From Siphonodentalium dalli (lineage: Eukaryota > Mollusca > Scaphopoda > Gadilida > Siphonodentaliidae): a DNA stretch of 64,000 bases. A model generated the notes under the pieces. That model was not told the origin of the DNA. It did not search any database and was given only the letters and a program-made list of their open reading frames with translations. Numbering within the stretch: the first letter of the stretch is position 1; each line of letters opens with the position of its first letter. A program made the position numbers and the translations under genes. The stretch is taken from positions 196,158,816-196,222,815 of the forward strand of contig CP136066.1 of NCBI GenBank assembly GCA_032622095.1, read 5' to 3'. Of this stretch, positions 9,322-22,400 are shown in pieces.

Positions 9322-10597
9322 AGCGTATGGTACGATGACATTAAACTCTCTTTGCTCGCTTGTCTATATCGCGATGTTCCCAACAGTTTAAGGTGTTTTA
9401 TTTTAACAAATAGATTGTCATGAAATGGTAGCATTCTGGAAATGATATATACATGTCAGCTTATATCTACACATTCCATATGCAATTCGCTTAATTTTGG
9501 TGTGATACATATTCTTGAATACACGCAGGTGGTGAATTAGACGGCGCTTTAAGGCATTTTTGGTATATTTTCCGATTAGCGGACGAACGTACGACGTCGA
9601 CGTTGTCGCCTATTCGTAAGTTATAAGACTTTACATTACGTCGCGTCCAATTAATGCGAAATATGCAATCGGCGGTCTTAACAGTCGGATAATAAAGTCA
9701 TATATTTTCACTCGTGACACATACAGATGATAAAGAGACAGTTTTTAAATGGTCAGATATGAATTCAACAAAAGTATGCACTATGTCAGATGGTAAACCA
9801 ATACCAAACCGCAAAGTGTCACGTTCCGAAATTATGATACCAAAATTAGCGACTAAGGGGTGGCAAGGTTGGGGCGTCGGACGGGATACGCTGACTCCCG
9901 TTCATTCAATTAAAAAATATAATATAAAAAAATGGTTTACGGGTACGCGAACGTATATCAAATAGTTTCAATTGAATTGAGAACTGCAAGCGAAAGTCCG
10001 CGCATAGACGGATTGTGCTTTAGGAAAACGTGGTCCATGCGGAGAAGTGTTATAACATTATCCGGCTGACACCACAGTTTCGTTTTTCAAATATCAAAGT
10101 CGAGAATTTTTTTTGTAAAAAATGCGCGTTTTAAAAAAAGTGAAAACAAAACGAACTACTATTCTAAAACTAATGAATTTTGAGCGTTTTTGGACTCAAA
10201 ATATGTCAATTTTAAGCCGCATCTTGATAAAACTGCAGAATTACGGCCGATTGACAAGACAGACAGCCGACATTGTTTTGAGTGATTACCCATTAGCCAA
10301 TATAACAAGTAACGCAGTGCGCCGAACAGGAATGAATGTTGAAATATATCATCAGTGGTCATTGGTGTAATTTTGTCAAAATTTTCTGGTTTGGTCTTCT
10401 AACTGAAGAATGACCTTCACCTGATACACGCGACACGTTATTAAAGAATGACATCGCGTTTATTTGATTGGTACATAATATCTAAATAATTTAAACTGGT
10501 GAAGGAATGGGGGAATGGATTTTTGTGAGCGGGAAATTTATTTAACTAGCTGCTGTAGTTCTGGGTTTTTCCAAATCAAATTTGGCTGTGAGATAGC

Positions 10598-13500
10598 CCT
10601 GGTTTCGTCTTCTGTCTATGTTTAAGACGCTCACATAGACCAAATCCAGCTGTTGCGCTTCGTCTAGGAGAAGATCTGGGTACAAGCACTTTCTACACAT
10701 GGACTTTATTAGTACATTTTCGATGTGTTAGAACTTGGACATTTCTCAACCGATTTACAAAATTCTTTCACGAATAGGATCAGTGCGTCGTATAGATATA
10801 CGATAGTAAAAATGGTTGGAATCGGTGACAAGAAAAAAATTGACAAATTTTGCACCCCTCCCCAGGTTAACAAATTGTGTTCGGAACATGGTGAAAATTT
10901 GCCCGCTTCGTACCCTTTCGTTAGTTAACACGATCACGAAAACCGAATTCAGCTGCTTGACTTCTTATAGGAGAAGATCTGGGGACAAACATTTTCCAAA
11001 ATTTTTGTTTAAGGGCCATAACTCTGGTAAACAAGTTAGGACACAAACCAAAATGCTTCGTTACCATGCAACTTGGCATGGTGCATATAACTACCAAATT
11101 TCAATGCTTTATCTTTTAAACTTTCTGAGATATAAGGGTTACAAAATATATTAAGAAGTATAAATAATAATAGGAAAAATGAAAAAATTGAATAACAATA
11201 TACTTCCATATTAAAATATGGAAGTATAATAAGGGAATCGTGCGGAATTGATTGGAATGTCGATAGTATTGTTTATTGACATTTCTGTGTTCAGTTGGAA
11301 CGTTCTGGTGTGACCCCCACCCACGCCTCGAAATTTGGTGACGCGGGTAGAAAAATCGCCATATCTCGGCCAATTTTCGAGATTTCTAGCTAATTTTTGC
11401 GTCATTGTGTTCGTATTTGATGTCCCTATAATATTTAGCAGGGTTTTGGTGAGGTATTATGGCGATATTCTACTCTGTAGGCCAATATGTATGTTGTTGA
11501 GTACATACTTTTCGAATATTGTTGGCCTCCATCGACATAATACGGCAAGTGGGTAATCGTTTAGAAGTACCAGATATTCCCCATCGAATAACACCAAACA
11601 CGTGACGATTGGTTGAAGGAATTTAAATTCATAGTGCATTTTCTGTAAATTTGAAAAAAAGGAAGGGGCCACAATTTCTATATTTGTCAATCGATTCATA
11701 AAATTCACTCATAATGACACTCAGTACATCTTATAAATACTTCACAACCATTTTGGTTCAAATCGGCAACAAACAAAAATTGACAAATTTTGCCCCTCCC
11801 CTAGCCCGAAAAAAAAATGAGCGGACCTTTGTCAGAATTTCCTGGTTTCGTCTTCTGTCTATGTTTAAGACGCTCACATAGACCAAATCCAGCTGTTGCG
11901 CTTCGTCTAGGAGAAGATCTGGGTACAAGCACTTTCTACACATGGACTTTATTAGTACATTTTCGATGTGTTAGAACTTGGACATTTCTCAACCGATTTA
12001 CAAAATTCTTTCACGAATAGGATCAGTGCGTCGTATAGATACACGATAGTAAAAATGGTTGGAATCGGTGACAAGAAAAAAATTGACAAATTTTGCACCC
12101 CTCCCCAGGTTAACAAATTGTGTTCGGAACATGGTGAAAATTTGCCCGCTTCGTACCCTTTCGTTAGTTAACACGATCACGAAAACCGAATTCAGCTGCT
12201 TGACTTCTTATAGGAGAAGATCTGGGGACAAACATTTTCCAAAATTTTTGTTTAAGGGCCATAACTCTGGTAAACAAGTTAGGACACAAACCAAAATGCT
12301 TCGTTACCATGCAACTTGGCATGGTGCATATAACTACCAAATTTCAATGCTTTATCTTTTAAACTTTCTGAGATATAAGGGTTACAAAATATATTAAGAA
12401 GTATAAATAATAATAGGAAAAATGAAAAAATTGAATAACAATATACTTCCATATTAAAATATGGAAGTATAATAAGGGAATCGTGCGGAATTGATTGGAA
12501 TGTCGATAGTATTGTTTATTGACATTTCTGTGTTCAGTTGGAACGTTCTGGTGTGACCCCCACCCACGCCTCGAAATTTGGTGACGCGGGTAGAAAAATC
12601 GCCATATCTCGGCCAATTTTCGAGATTTCTAGCTAATTTTTGCGTCATTGTGTTCGTATTTGATGTCCCTATAATATTTAGCAGGGTTTTGGTGAGGTAT
12701 TATGGCGATATTCTACTCTGTAGGCCAATATGTATGTTGTTGAGTACATACTTTTCGAATATCGTTGGCCTCCAACGACATAATACGGCAAGTGGGTAAT
12801 CGTTTAGAAGTACCAGATATTCCCCATCGAATAACACCAAACACGTGACGATTGGTTGAAGGAATTTAAATTCATAGTGCATTTTCTGTAAATTTGAAAA
12901 AAAGGAAGGGGCCACAATTTCTATATTTGTCAATCGATTCATAAAATTCACTCATAATGACACTCAGTACATCTTATAAATACTTCACAACCATTTTGGT
13001 TCAAATCGGCAACAAACAAAAATTGACAAATTTTGCCCCTCCCCTAGCCCGAAAAAAAAATGAGCGGACCTTTGTCAGAATTTCCTGGTTTCGTCTTCTG
13101 TCTATGTTTAAGACGCTCACATAGACCAAATCCAGCTGTTGCGCTTCGTCTAGGAGAAGATCTGGGTACAAGCACTTTCTACACATGGACTTTATTAGTA
13201 CATTTTCGATGTGTTAGAACTTGGACATTTCTCAACCGATTTACAAAATTCTTTCACGAATAGGATCAGTGCGTCGTATAGATACACGATAGTAAAAATG
13301 GTTGGAATCGGTGACAAGAAAAAAATTGACAAATTTTGCACCCCTCCCCAGGTTAACAAATTGTGTTCGGAACATGGTGAAAATTTGCCCGCTTCGTACC
13401 CTTTCGTTAGTTAACACGATCACGAAAACCGAATTCAGCTGCTTGACTTCTTATAGGAGAAGATCTGGGGACAAACATTTTCCAAAATTTTTGTTTAAGG

Positions 13501-16150
13501 GCCATAACTCTGGTAAACAAGTTAGGACACAAACCAAAATGCTTCGTTACCATGCAACTTGGCATGGTGCATATAACTACCAAATTTCAATGCTTTATCT
13601 TTTAAACTTTCTGAGATATAAGGGTTACAAAATATATTAAGAAGTATAAATAATAATAGGAAAAATGAAAAAATTGAATAACAATATACTTCCATATTAA
13701 AATATGGAAGTATAATAAGGGAATCGTGCGGAATTGATTGGAATGTCGATAGTATTGTTTATTGACATTTCTGTGTTCAGTTGGAACGTTCTGGTGTGAC
13801 CCCCACCCACGCCTCGAAATTTGGTGACGCGGGTAGAAAAATCGCCATATCTCGGCCAATTTTCGAGATTTCTAGCTAATTTTTGCGTCATTGTGTTCGT
13901 ATTTGATGTCCCTATAATATTTAGCAGGTTTTGGTGAGGTATTATGGCGATATTCTACTCTGTAGGCCAATATGTATGTTGTTGAGTACATACTTTTCGA
14001 ATATCGTTGGCCTCCATCGACATAATACGGCAAGTGGGTAATCGTTTAGAAGTACCAGATATTCCCCATCGAATAACACCAAACACGTGACGATTGGTTG
14101 AAGGAATTTAAATTCATAGTGCATTTTCTGTAAATTTGAAAAAAAGGAAGGGGCCACAATTTCTATATTTGTCAATCGATTCATAAAATTCACTCATAAT
14201 GACACTCAGTACATCTTATAAATACTTCACAACCATTTTGGTTCAAATCGGCAACAAACAAAAATTGACAAATTTTGCCCCTCCCCTAGCCCGAAAAAAA
14301 AATGAGCGGACCTTTGTCAGAATTTCCTGGTTTCGTCTTCTGTCTATGTTTAAGACGCTCACATAGACCAAATCCAGCTGTTGCGCTTCGTCTAGGAGAA
14401 GATCTGGGTACAAGCACTTTCTACACATGGACTTTATTAGTACATTTTCGATGTGTTAGAACTTGGACATTTCTCAACCGATTTACAAAATTCTTTCACG
14501 AATAGGATCAGTGCGTCGTATAGATACACGATAGTAAAAATGGTTGGAATCGGTGACAAGAAAAAAATTGACAAATTTTGCACCCCTCCCCAGGTTAACA
14601 AATTGTGTTCGGAACATGGTGAAAATTTGCCCGCTTCGTACCCTTTCGTTAGTTAACACGATCACGAAAACCGAATTCAGCTGCTTGACTTCTTATAGGA
14701 GAAGATCTGGGGACAAACATTTTCCAAAATTTTTGTTTAAGGGCCATAACTCTGGTAAACAAGTTAGGACACAAACCAAAATGCTTCGTTACCATGCAAC
14801 TTGGCATGGTGCATATAACTACCAAATTTCAATGCTTTATCTTTTAAACTTTCTGAGATATAAGGGTTACAAAATATATTAAGAAGTATAAATAATAATA
14901 GGAAAAATGAAAAAATTGAATAACAATATACTTCCATATTAAAATATGGAAGTATAATAAGGGAATCGTGCGGAATTGATTGGAATGTCGATAGTATTGT
15001 TTATTGACATTTCTGTGTTCAGTTGGAACGTTCTGGTGTGACCCCCACCCACGCCTCGAAATTTGGTGACGCGGGTAGAAAAATCGCCATATCTCGGCCA
15101 ATTTTCGAGATTTCTAGCTAATTTTTGCGTCATTGTGTTCGTATTTGATGTCCCTATAATATTTAGCAGGGTTTTGGTGAGGTATTATGGCGATATTCTA
15201 CTCTGTAGGCCAATATGTATGTTGTTGAGTACATACTTTTCGAATATCGTTGGCCTCCAACGACATAATACGGCAAGTGGGTAATCGTTTAGAAGTACCA
15301 GATATTCCCCATCGAATAACACCAAACACGTGACGATTGGTTGAAGGAATTTAAATTCATAGTGCATTTTCTGTAAATTTGAAAAAAAGGAAGGGGCCAC
15401 AATTTCTATATTTGTCAATCGATTCATAAAATTCACTCATAATGACACTCAGTACATCTTATAAATACTTCACAACCATTTTGGTTCAAATCGGCAACAA
15501 ACAAAAATTGACAAATTTTGCCCCTCCCCTAGCCCGAAAAAAAAATGAGCGGACCTTTGTCAGAATTTCCTGGTTTCGTCTTCTGTCTATGTTTAAGACG
15601 CTCACATAGACCAAATCCAGCTGTTGCGCTTCGTCTAGGAGAAGATCTGGGTACAAGCACTTTCTACACATGGACTTTATTAGTACATTTTCGATGTGTT
15701 AGAACTTGGACATTTCTCAACCGATTTACAAAATTCTTTCACGAATAGGATCAGTGCGTCGTATAGATACACGATAGTAAAAATGGTTGGAATCGGTGAC
15801 AAGAAAAAAATTGACAAATTTTGCACCCCTCCCCAGGTTAACAAATTGTGTTCGGAACATGAAAATTCAGCTGCTTGACTTCTTATAGGAGAAGATCTGG
15901 GGACAAACATTTTCCAAAATTTTTGTTTAAGGGCCATAACTCTGGTAAACAAGTTAGGACACAAACCAAAATGCTTCGTTACCATGCAACTTGGCATGGT
16001 GCATATAACTACCAAATTTCAATGCTTTATCTTTTAAACTTTCTGAGATATAAGGGTTACAAAATATATTAAGAAGTATAAATAATAATAGGAAAAATGA
16101 AAAAATTGAATAACAATATACTTCCATATTAAAATATGGAAGTATAATAA
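10598..16150 (+). repeat. Satellite A tandem array (about 4.5 units of 1243 bp)
   Basis: Hairpins at 11200, 12443, 13686, 14928 and 16118 give unit lengths of 1243, 1243, 1242 and 1190 bp. Units differ by only a few substitutions (for example the CTCCAACGAC/CTCCATCGAC variant). The last unit carries the same 53-bp deletion as the one at the left window edge. The array begins in mid-unit at CCTGGTTTCGTC, beside an 8-bp-stem hairpin (GTCTATGT...ACATAGAC). The unit also holds an internal duplication of AAAATTGACAAATTTTGC. Near-identity implies recent expansion or homogenisation. Confidence 0.95.
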
Positions 16151-17499
16151 CTAGAGGTCAGATTCCATGGAATCAGATATACTTCCATGGTATCCCATCC
16201 CATCCCATGTGAGTGTTATGCGTATATGTGTATTCCTCTTAATTCGAATTCATATTGGTGCTTAATGATCCGATGGTGGACTTGCATTGACATTTCTAAA
16301 TATTAAATATACTCCAAAGGTTTATGTCATGATGATTAATGACTGTCTAATGCATCATGGTCCTGACCAACTGAGTCACCATTCACCCAGCCAATTAGTT
16401 CATTTGTATTCAGTAGGGATACATTTTATGGCTAATTATAACCGCTCCCCTGGATGCCCAAATCCTGTTCAACGGTCACGAAATTTGGTGTGTCTGATTA
16501 TAGAGTAATCGGCTTGTATATATATCAAAAGGGTGCAAATCATATTAATTTGAGTAATATATTTCACCCGTTAACAATGTAACGCGCTACCAGGATTAAA
16601 CGGTCCACTCTAAAACTTCTACAATCGTTCGAAAGTTGCACCTGGATACTTCTGACCACGTCAACAAATTTTGTCTCAAAGTTTTATTTTTTAAGTAATT
16701 TTCCACATTTGTTTGTGGTGGAATTTGCCAAGTCTGAACCCACCCGACGCAAGCTCTCCGCTGAGCATACATCTTGGAGGCGTACCTACAGTATACCGAC
16801 GTACATGCTTCTGCATTAAACTAGATCTTTATTAGCACGTTTGGATTTGGGGCTACAATTAGGTTAGTGATAGACTACTTAAGTATAAATATTTATATTA
16901 TACTAGCAGGGTGACCAGACTTCGTCCGTGCTGTTTTCCCTATTGACAATTTTGAAGGTCAAGGTCAGGTCGGGGACTCGATTTGACCCGTGTAAAACAT
17001 TCCCACGACAAAATTAACCCTAGGTATCAATTTTATCAAAATCCCGTCGAAAGGCGCGATTTGACCTTGAATTGACCATTTTAAAGGTCAAGGTCAGGTC
17101 GGGGACACAGTTTTACCTGTCCAAAACACTCCCCGGACAAACGTACCCATAGGTATCAAATTTCGTAGAAATCCATCCGTTTTACACGATTTGACATTGA
17201 ATTGACCATTTTTAAAGTCATGACCAGGTCGGGGTCAAAAACACTCCCCGGACAAAAGTATCCCTAGATATCAAGTTTCGTCGAAATCCGTCTGGCTGTT
17301 TTCCTGGCCATACATAACAGACAAACAGACAGAAGTCCCAAAATATGTAGTAGATAGCGTTGTCACGAGTAAACCGATCCATCTGAAAATTCGAAAATGG
17401 CACTTTAGATTTTCGGTGGAATTTACCAAAAGTCTCAACCCACCCCATCTTGCATTCTCCGTTGGGTAGGTTACTTTTAAAGTATACCGGTCAAGATTT
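16151..17499 (+). repeat. Block Y copy 2, left part
   Basis: Direct copy of 1358-2705, offset +14793 to +14794, including the three ~127-bp GGTCAAGGTCA units. A handful of substitutions and single-base indels separate the copies; one creates a stop in the 121-codon frame seen in copy 1. Confidence 0.92.
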
Positions 17500-17735
17500 G
17501 GGGGGGGGGGGGTGGCTTGAATAGAATATCCAAATGTACCTGCTACGGGCATTACCTTGCTCTTTAATTAGCCCGTTTGGATTTGGTGGGAAGAATAGGT
17601 GCATTTTCCCGTTCCCCGTATAGCGGAAAGGGGTATATATAGTCACGCATTTCAATCAGTTTGGATATAAAGTTTAAATATACACAGTTATATGCCTATA
17701 TATTTAATACTAATATATTTTCTTTTAAATTAACA

Positions 17736-17825
17736 GCGCAGTGCGTAGCCGAGTGGTGAGAGCGTCAAACCTCCAGTTTGTGTTTTATTGCGACGTGAGT
17801 TCGAATCCCGTCAAATTATCTACTA
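17736..17825 (+). tRNA. tRNA-Ser/Leu-like relic, Y copy 2, unit 1
   Basis: Box A TAGCCGAGTGG and box B GAGTTCGAATCC are intact, the anticodon-type stem CAAAC/GTTTG encloses CTCCA, and a T-run follows. The acceptor stem does not pair, as in the other three copies. Confidence 0.45.
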
Positions 17826-18139
17826 TTTTTTTTTTTTAACATGCTTTGGTGTATTTTAATCATCAAATACGAATAATACCAAACTAAAGATAATGTAAAG
17901 ATGCTTTTTATATTCGGGGGGTGGCTTGAATAGAATATCCAAATGTACCTGCTACGGCATTACCTTGCTCTTTAATTAGCCCGTTTGGATTTGGTGGGAA
18001 GAATAGGTGCATTTTCCCGTTCCCCGTATAGCGGCAAGGGGTATATATAGTCACGCATTTCAATCAGTTTTGATATAAAGTTTATACACAGTTATATGCC
18101 TATATATTTAATACTAATATATTTTCTTATAAATTAACA

Positions 18140-18229
18140 GCGCAGTGCGTAGCCGAGTGGTGAGAGCGTCAAACCTTCAGTTTGTGTTTTATTGCGACGT
18201 GAGTTCGAATCCCGTCAAATTATCTACTT
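18140..18229 (+). tRNA. tRNA-Ser/Leu-like relic, Y copy 2, unit 2
   Basis: Same sequence as 3345-3434 with intact A and B boxes and a downstream T-run. Likely a tRNA-derived Pol III unit rather than a functional tRNA. Confidence 0.45.
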
Positions 18230-18586
18230 TTTTTTTTTTTTTTTAACATGCGTTGGTGTATTTTAATCATCAAATACGAATAATACCAAACTAAAGGTAA
18301 TGTAAAGATGCTTTTTATATTCGAATCGGATATAAAACAATAAACACGTGGGTCGGTTTTCGCATATATAACATGAAGCGCGCTTAATGAACGTTCGGTC
18401 CGAAGAATATAATGAGTGATTAACAACAACACACAAAGAGTTTGAACGTAATCGAACAGAAAAGAGCGTTCTCTATAAGTAGATTCCTTTATGGTAGGAA
18501 TAATGAGCGGTTGTTTCACGTTTGCTTTTTGACAAGACTTAAATGACGGTGAACGAAACTATCAGTGGTGTTTTATTTTGCGAAAG

Positions 18587-18595
18587 TATAAAAGG
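18587..18595 (+). promoter_or_regulatory. TATA box upstream of signal-peptide exon (copy 2)
   Basis: TATAAAAGG in the same context as 3792-3800; the sequence between it and the ATG at 18696 is unchanged between copies. Confidence 0.5.
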
Positions 18596-18695
18596 AGTCA
18601 TTTCCAATTCAGCAGACATATACTGACGGAAATAATTGAATGTCTATCAGCAGTATACTACGGTTTATAACAATATACAAATTGTTCTTACGAAA

Positions 18696-19150
18696 ATGAT
18701 GATATTTGCATGTTTCTATGTGTTTATCGTTGTTATCGCAAATGGAATAATTGGCTATACGTCGTCATTACGTTAGTAGAAATATACACCGTACAACGAA
18801 GGTTTGTTTGATCAAATTAATGTAATGTTTGTATTTTGTTTGGTTGTATATGATATGCAATGCGTTGAAGATGCGAAAGAAAATACAAAAGTGAAATGCA
18901 CGCACGCAGATAGCTCATGACACACTATACACGATAAAATGATAATTTACCACACACCATGGGCTACACAATTTACGAATAGGTGGGTTTATATTAAAAT
19001 CCAAGTTATTTGCTTTATAACGGCTCCGATATGAACTCATACCAATATACGACTCTGGAAATGATTGTTGGAATTCGACGGGCGTTCTATCAGTTCTCTG
19101 GTAGAGGATTGAGACTGGCCCGCGGCAAAGGCTGGTGTATCGAATCGGAG
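18696..19150 (+). CDS. Candidate secreted peptide gene, two exons, partial (copy 2)
   Basis: Direct copy of 3901-4355 (offset +14795). Exon 1 is 18696-18775 and exon 2 is 19006-19150, with the same signal-peptide-like start, phase-2 donor/acceptor pair and terminal GAG|GTAGGT. Both copies keep the reading frame, but they are too recent to show selection. Function is unknown. Confidence 0.35.
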
Positions 19151-19459
19151 GTAGGTTCCATCCCACGGGGGATGGGGTAGCCGGTAGCCGGAGGAAGGAG
19201 AGAGGGGAGTGACAAATTTTTGGCGTATATATAGATAATATATATTATATATATAAGCGGAATTATTTTGAAGAGCTCTTTTCACTTGACTGAGAAAAAA
19301 ATAATGTTCTAAGTCCAAAAGTTTTGGTTGAAATATTGGAGCCTTTTTCAAAAAGTGAAAACAAAATGAACGACTTTTCTGGGACAGGTCGATTTGGATC
19401 CGTTTTGGACTCTGGATTTCCCAAAAGTCATCTCCGTTTCGCGTGTAGCATAATATGAA

Positions 19460-22400
19460 TCTTCGGAGGAGATGTGTACACAAGCACATGGGCCCAAATT
19501 GCAAAGTTTGAGGGCCCGTAACTCTTGCATTTCTTCTCGGATTTCAAAAATCCTTTCCGGTATGGGTTTGTTTTCGTTCGGGAAATACATAAACTTAAAT
19601 AGATGAATGTCAATAAAAATTTTATTTTGCGAAAATCTTACCCCCCACCCCAGTGTCAAAATATATGTCCGACCCTGTCAAATTTTCCTTCTCTGACTAA
19701 ACTGACAACTGTCAACACGACTATGAAAACCACATGCAGTTATCTGGAATGATACAAGAGGACAACAGAGTACAATCAAATAGAGGTTTGCCAACTATGG
19801 GCGGTAACTCCTCAGGGAAAGCGCGGACACAAGTTTTGATGCCCGTGGGCAGTAGGGCATATCGAGGTGTGCATACGGTCCAATTTTCGATGCTCTGCTC
19901 CTTATAATTTCCGAGATAATAAAATGACATTTTTTCAGATAAAGGGAGATAACTCCTCGGGGAAAACGCGGACAATATTCTTTATGCGACGATGGCATAC
20001 AACTCTTTGACCCCAAGATACGTGCCAAGTTTTAATGTGCTACTCCTGGTACTTTTCGAGTAATAAGGGTTGCAAAAGTGTCCAGTATAATAATAATAAC
20101 AATGAAAAACTATCGATAAAGGGCCATAACTCTGTCAAAAGATATTGGACCAACATCCGGATACCATTATTTCTAGTAGACCTTAGATGCCTATATTCGC
20201 TAGAGATTTCGCGGTCCTCCTCCCATTAGTGTCTGAGTATTTCCAATTAAACAGAAAACGGCCGCAGTAGAAAAACAATATACTTCCTTGGTTACACCAT
20301 GGAAGTATAATAATAGGAACAATCATGAGTGGAAAGAATCGCAGTTTATGGACGGAAAATATGAAGTATGGTGATTATATGTTGTCCTAACATGTGTAGG
20401 TTGATCTCAAGTGTTTGGACGTGACCCCACCCCTGTCTCGAAATTGGGTGACGGGATTGGGAAAACATCAACCCCTGGTACAAAATGCTAAGTTTGAGGC
20501 CCTGTAACTCCGTTAATTTCCAACGGATTTTAAAATTGTTTCCAGTTTTGTGAGTTGCTGCTGACATAGATTGCATAGTGTAAATTTCATCTGATTTGGA
20601 GACGGATAACACTTTGATTATTGGAAAGCATATGGGCCCAAATTCAAACTTGACGGCTAAAATCTCCGCCATTTTCCAACGGATTTACGATCTGTTTTCA
20701 GCTTCGAGATCGGCTGATGTTGCAGATGTTATATTCCAAGTTTCATCTGATTCGGAGAAGAATAAAAAATTGGTACCACGGACCACCCCTCCCCAGACCC
20801 ACAATAATGAGCCGACACTGTCAAAATTTGGCCCAACGCGTGCCCTCTTCAGTCCGCACACATTTGCATTTCAGATGACATCGTATGTTCGATATCTTCG
20901 GAGGAGATGTGGTCACAAGCACATGGGCCCAAAATTGCAAAGTTTGACGGCCTGCAATTATTTCAGTTTTCGATGGATTTTCGAAATTCTTTCAGTTTCT
21001 AGATCGGCTGATGTTGCAGATGATATATTTCAAGTTTCATCTGATTCCGAGAAGAATTAAAAATTGGTACCACGGACCACCCCTCCCCAGACCCACACTA
21101 ATGAAGCGAAACTGGCAAAATTTGGCCCACCGCGTGCCCCCTTCCGTCCGCACACGTTGGCGTGTCAGATGTCATCCTATGTTCGATATCTTCGGAGGAG
21201 ATGTGTACACAAGCACATGGGCCCAAATTGCAAACTTTGAGGGCCCGTAACTCTTGCATTTCTTCTCGGATTTCAAAAATCCTTTCCGGTATGGGTTTGT
21301 TTTCGTTCGGGAAATACATAAACTTAAATAGATGAATGTCAATCAAAATTTTATTTTGCGAAAATGTTGGCCCCCACCCCAGTGTCAAAATATATGTCCG
21401 ACCCTGTCAAATTTTCCTTCTCTGACTAAACTGACAACTGTCAACACGACTATGAAAACCACATGCAGTTATCTGGAATGATACAAGAGGACAACAGAGT
21501 ACAATCAAATAGAGGTTTGCCAACTATGGGCGGTAACTCCTCAGGGAAAGCGCGGACACAAGTTTTGATGCCCGTGGGCAGTAGGGCATATCGATGTGTG
21601 CATACGGTCCAATTTTCGATGCTCTGCTCCTTATAATTTCCGAGATAATAAAATGACATTTTTTCAGATAAAGGGAGATAACTCCTCGGGGAAAACGCGG
21701 ACAATATTCTTTATGCGACGATGGCATACAACTCTTTGACCCCAAGATACGTGCCAAGTTTTAATGTGCTACTCCTGGTACTTTTCGAGTAATAAGGGTT
21801 GCAAAAGTGTCCAGTATAATAATAATAACAATGAAAAACTATCGATAAAGGGCCATAACTCTGTCAAAAGATATTGGACCAACATCCGGATACCATTATT
21901 TCTAGTAGACCTTAGATGCCTATATTCGCTAGAGATTTCGCGGTCCTCCTCCCATTAGTGTCTGAGTATTTCCAATTAAACAGAAAACGGCCGCAGTAGA
22001 AAAACAATATACTTCCTTGGTTACACCATGGAAGTATAATAATAGGAACAATCATGAGTGGAAAGAATCGCAGTTTATGGACGGAAAATATGAAGTATGG
22101 TGATTATATGTTGTCCTAACATGTGTAGGTTGATCTCAAGTGTTTGGACGTGACCCCACCCCTGTCTCGAAATTGGGTGACGGGATTGGGAAAACATCAA
22201 CCCCTGGTACAAAATGCTAAGTTTGAGGCCCTGTAACTCCGTTAATTTCCAACGGATTTTAAAATTGTTTCCAGTTTTGTGAGTTGCTGCTGACATAGAT
22301 TGCATAGTGTAAATTTCATCTGATTTGGAGACGGATAACACTTTGATTATTGGAAAGCATATGGGCCCAAATTCAAACTTGACGGCTAAAATCTCCGCCA

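Larger units (their letters stand above)
7300..10597. other. Mostly unique DNA between the two large duplicate blocks
   Basis: Contains one MITE (7808-7977), a twin hairpin (9266-9321) and, at 10372-10402, a diverged fragment resembling the TTTGTCAGAATTTCCTGGTTTCGTC stretch of satellite A (split by substitutions). Open frames at 9714-9965 and 10122-10370 show no recognisable domain, signal peptide or splice context. I see no supported gene. Confidence 0.6.
17500..18331 (+). repeat. ~408-bp tandem duplication with tRNA-like elements (copy 2)
   Basis: Same two-unit structure as 2706-3528, starting with a 13-base G-run. Its first tRNA-like segment keeps the ancestral TAGCCGAGTGG box A, so the CTG variant in copy 1 is the derived form. 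Confidence 0.88.
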
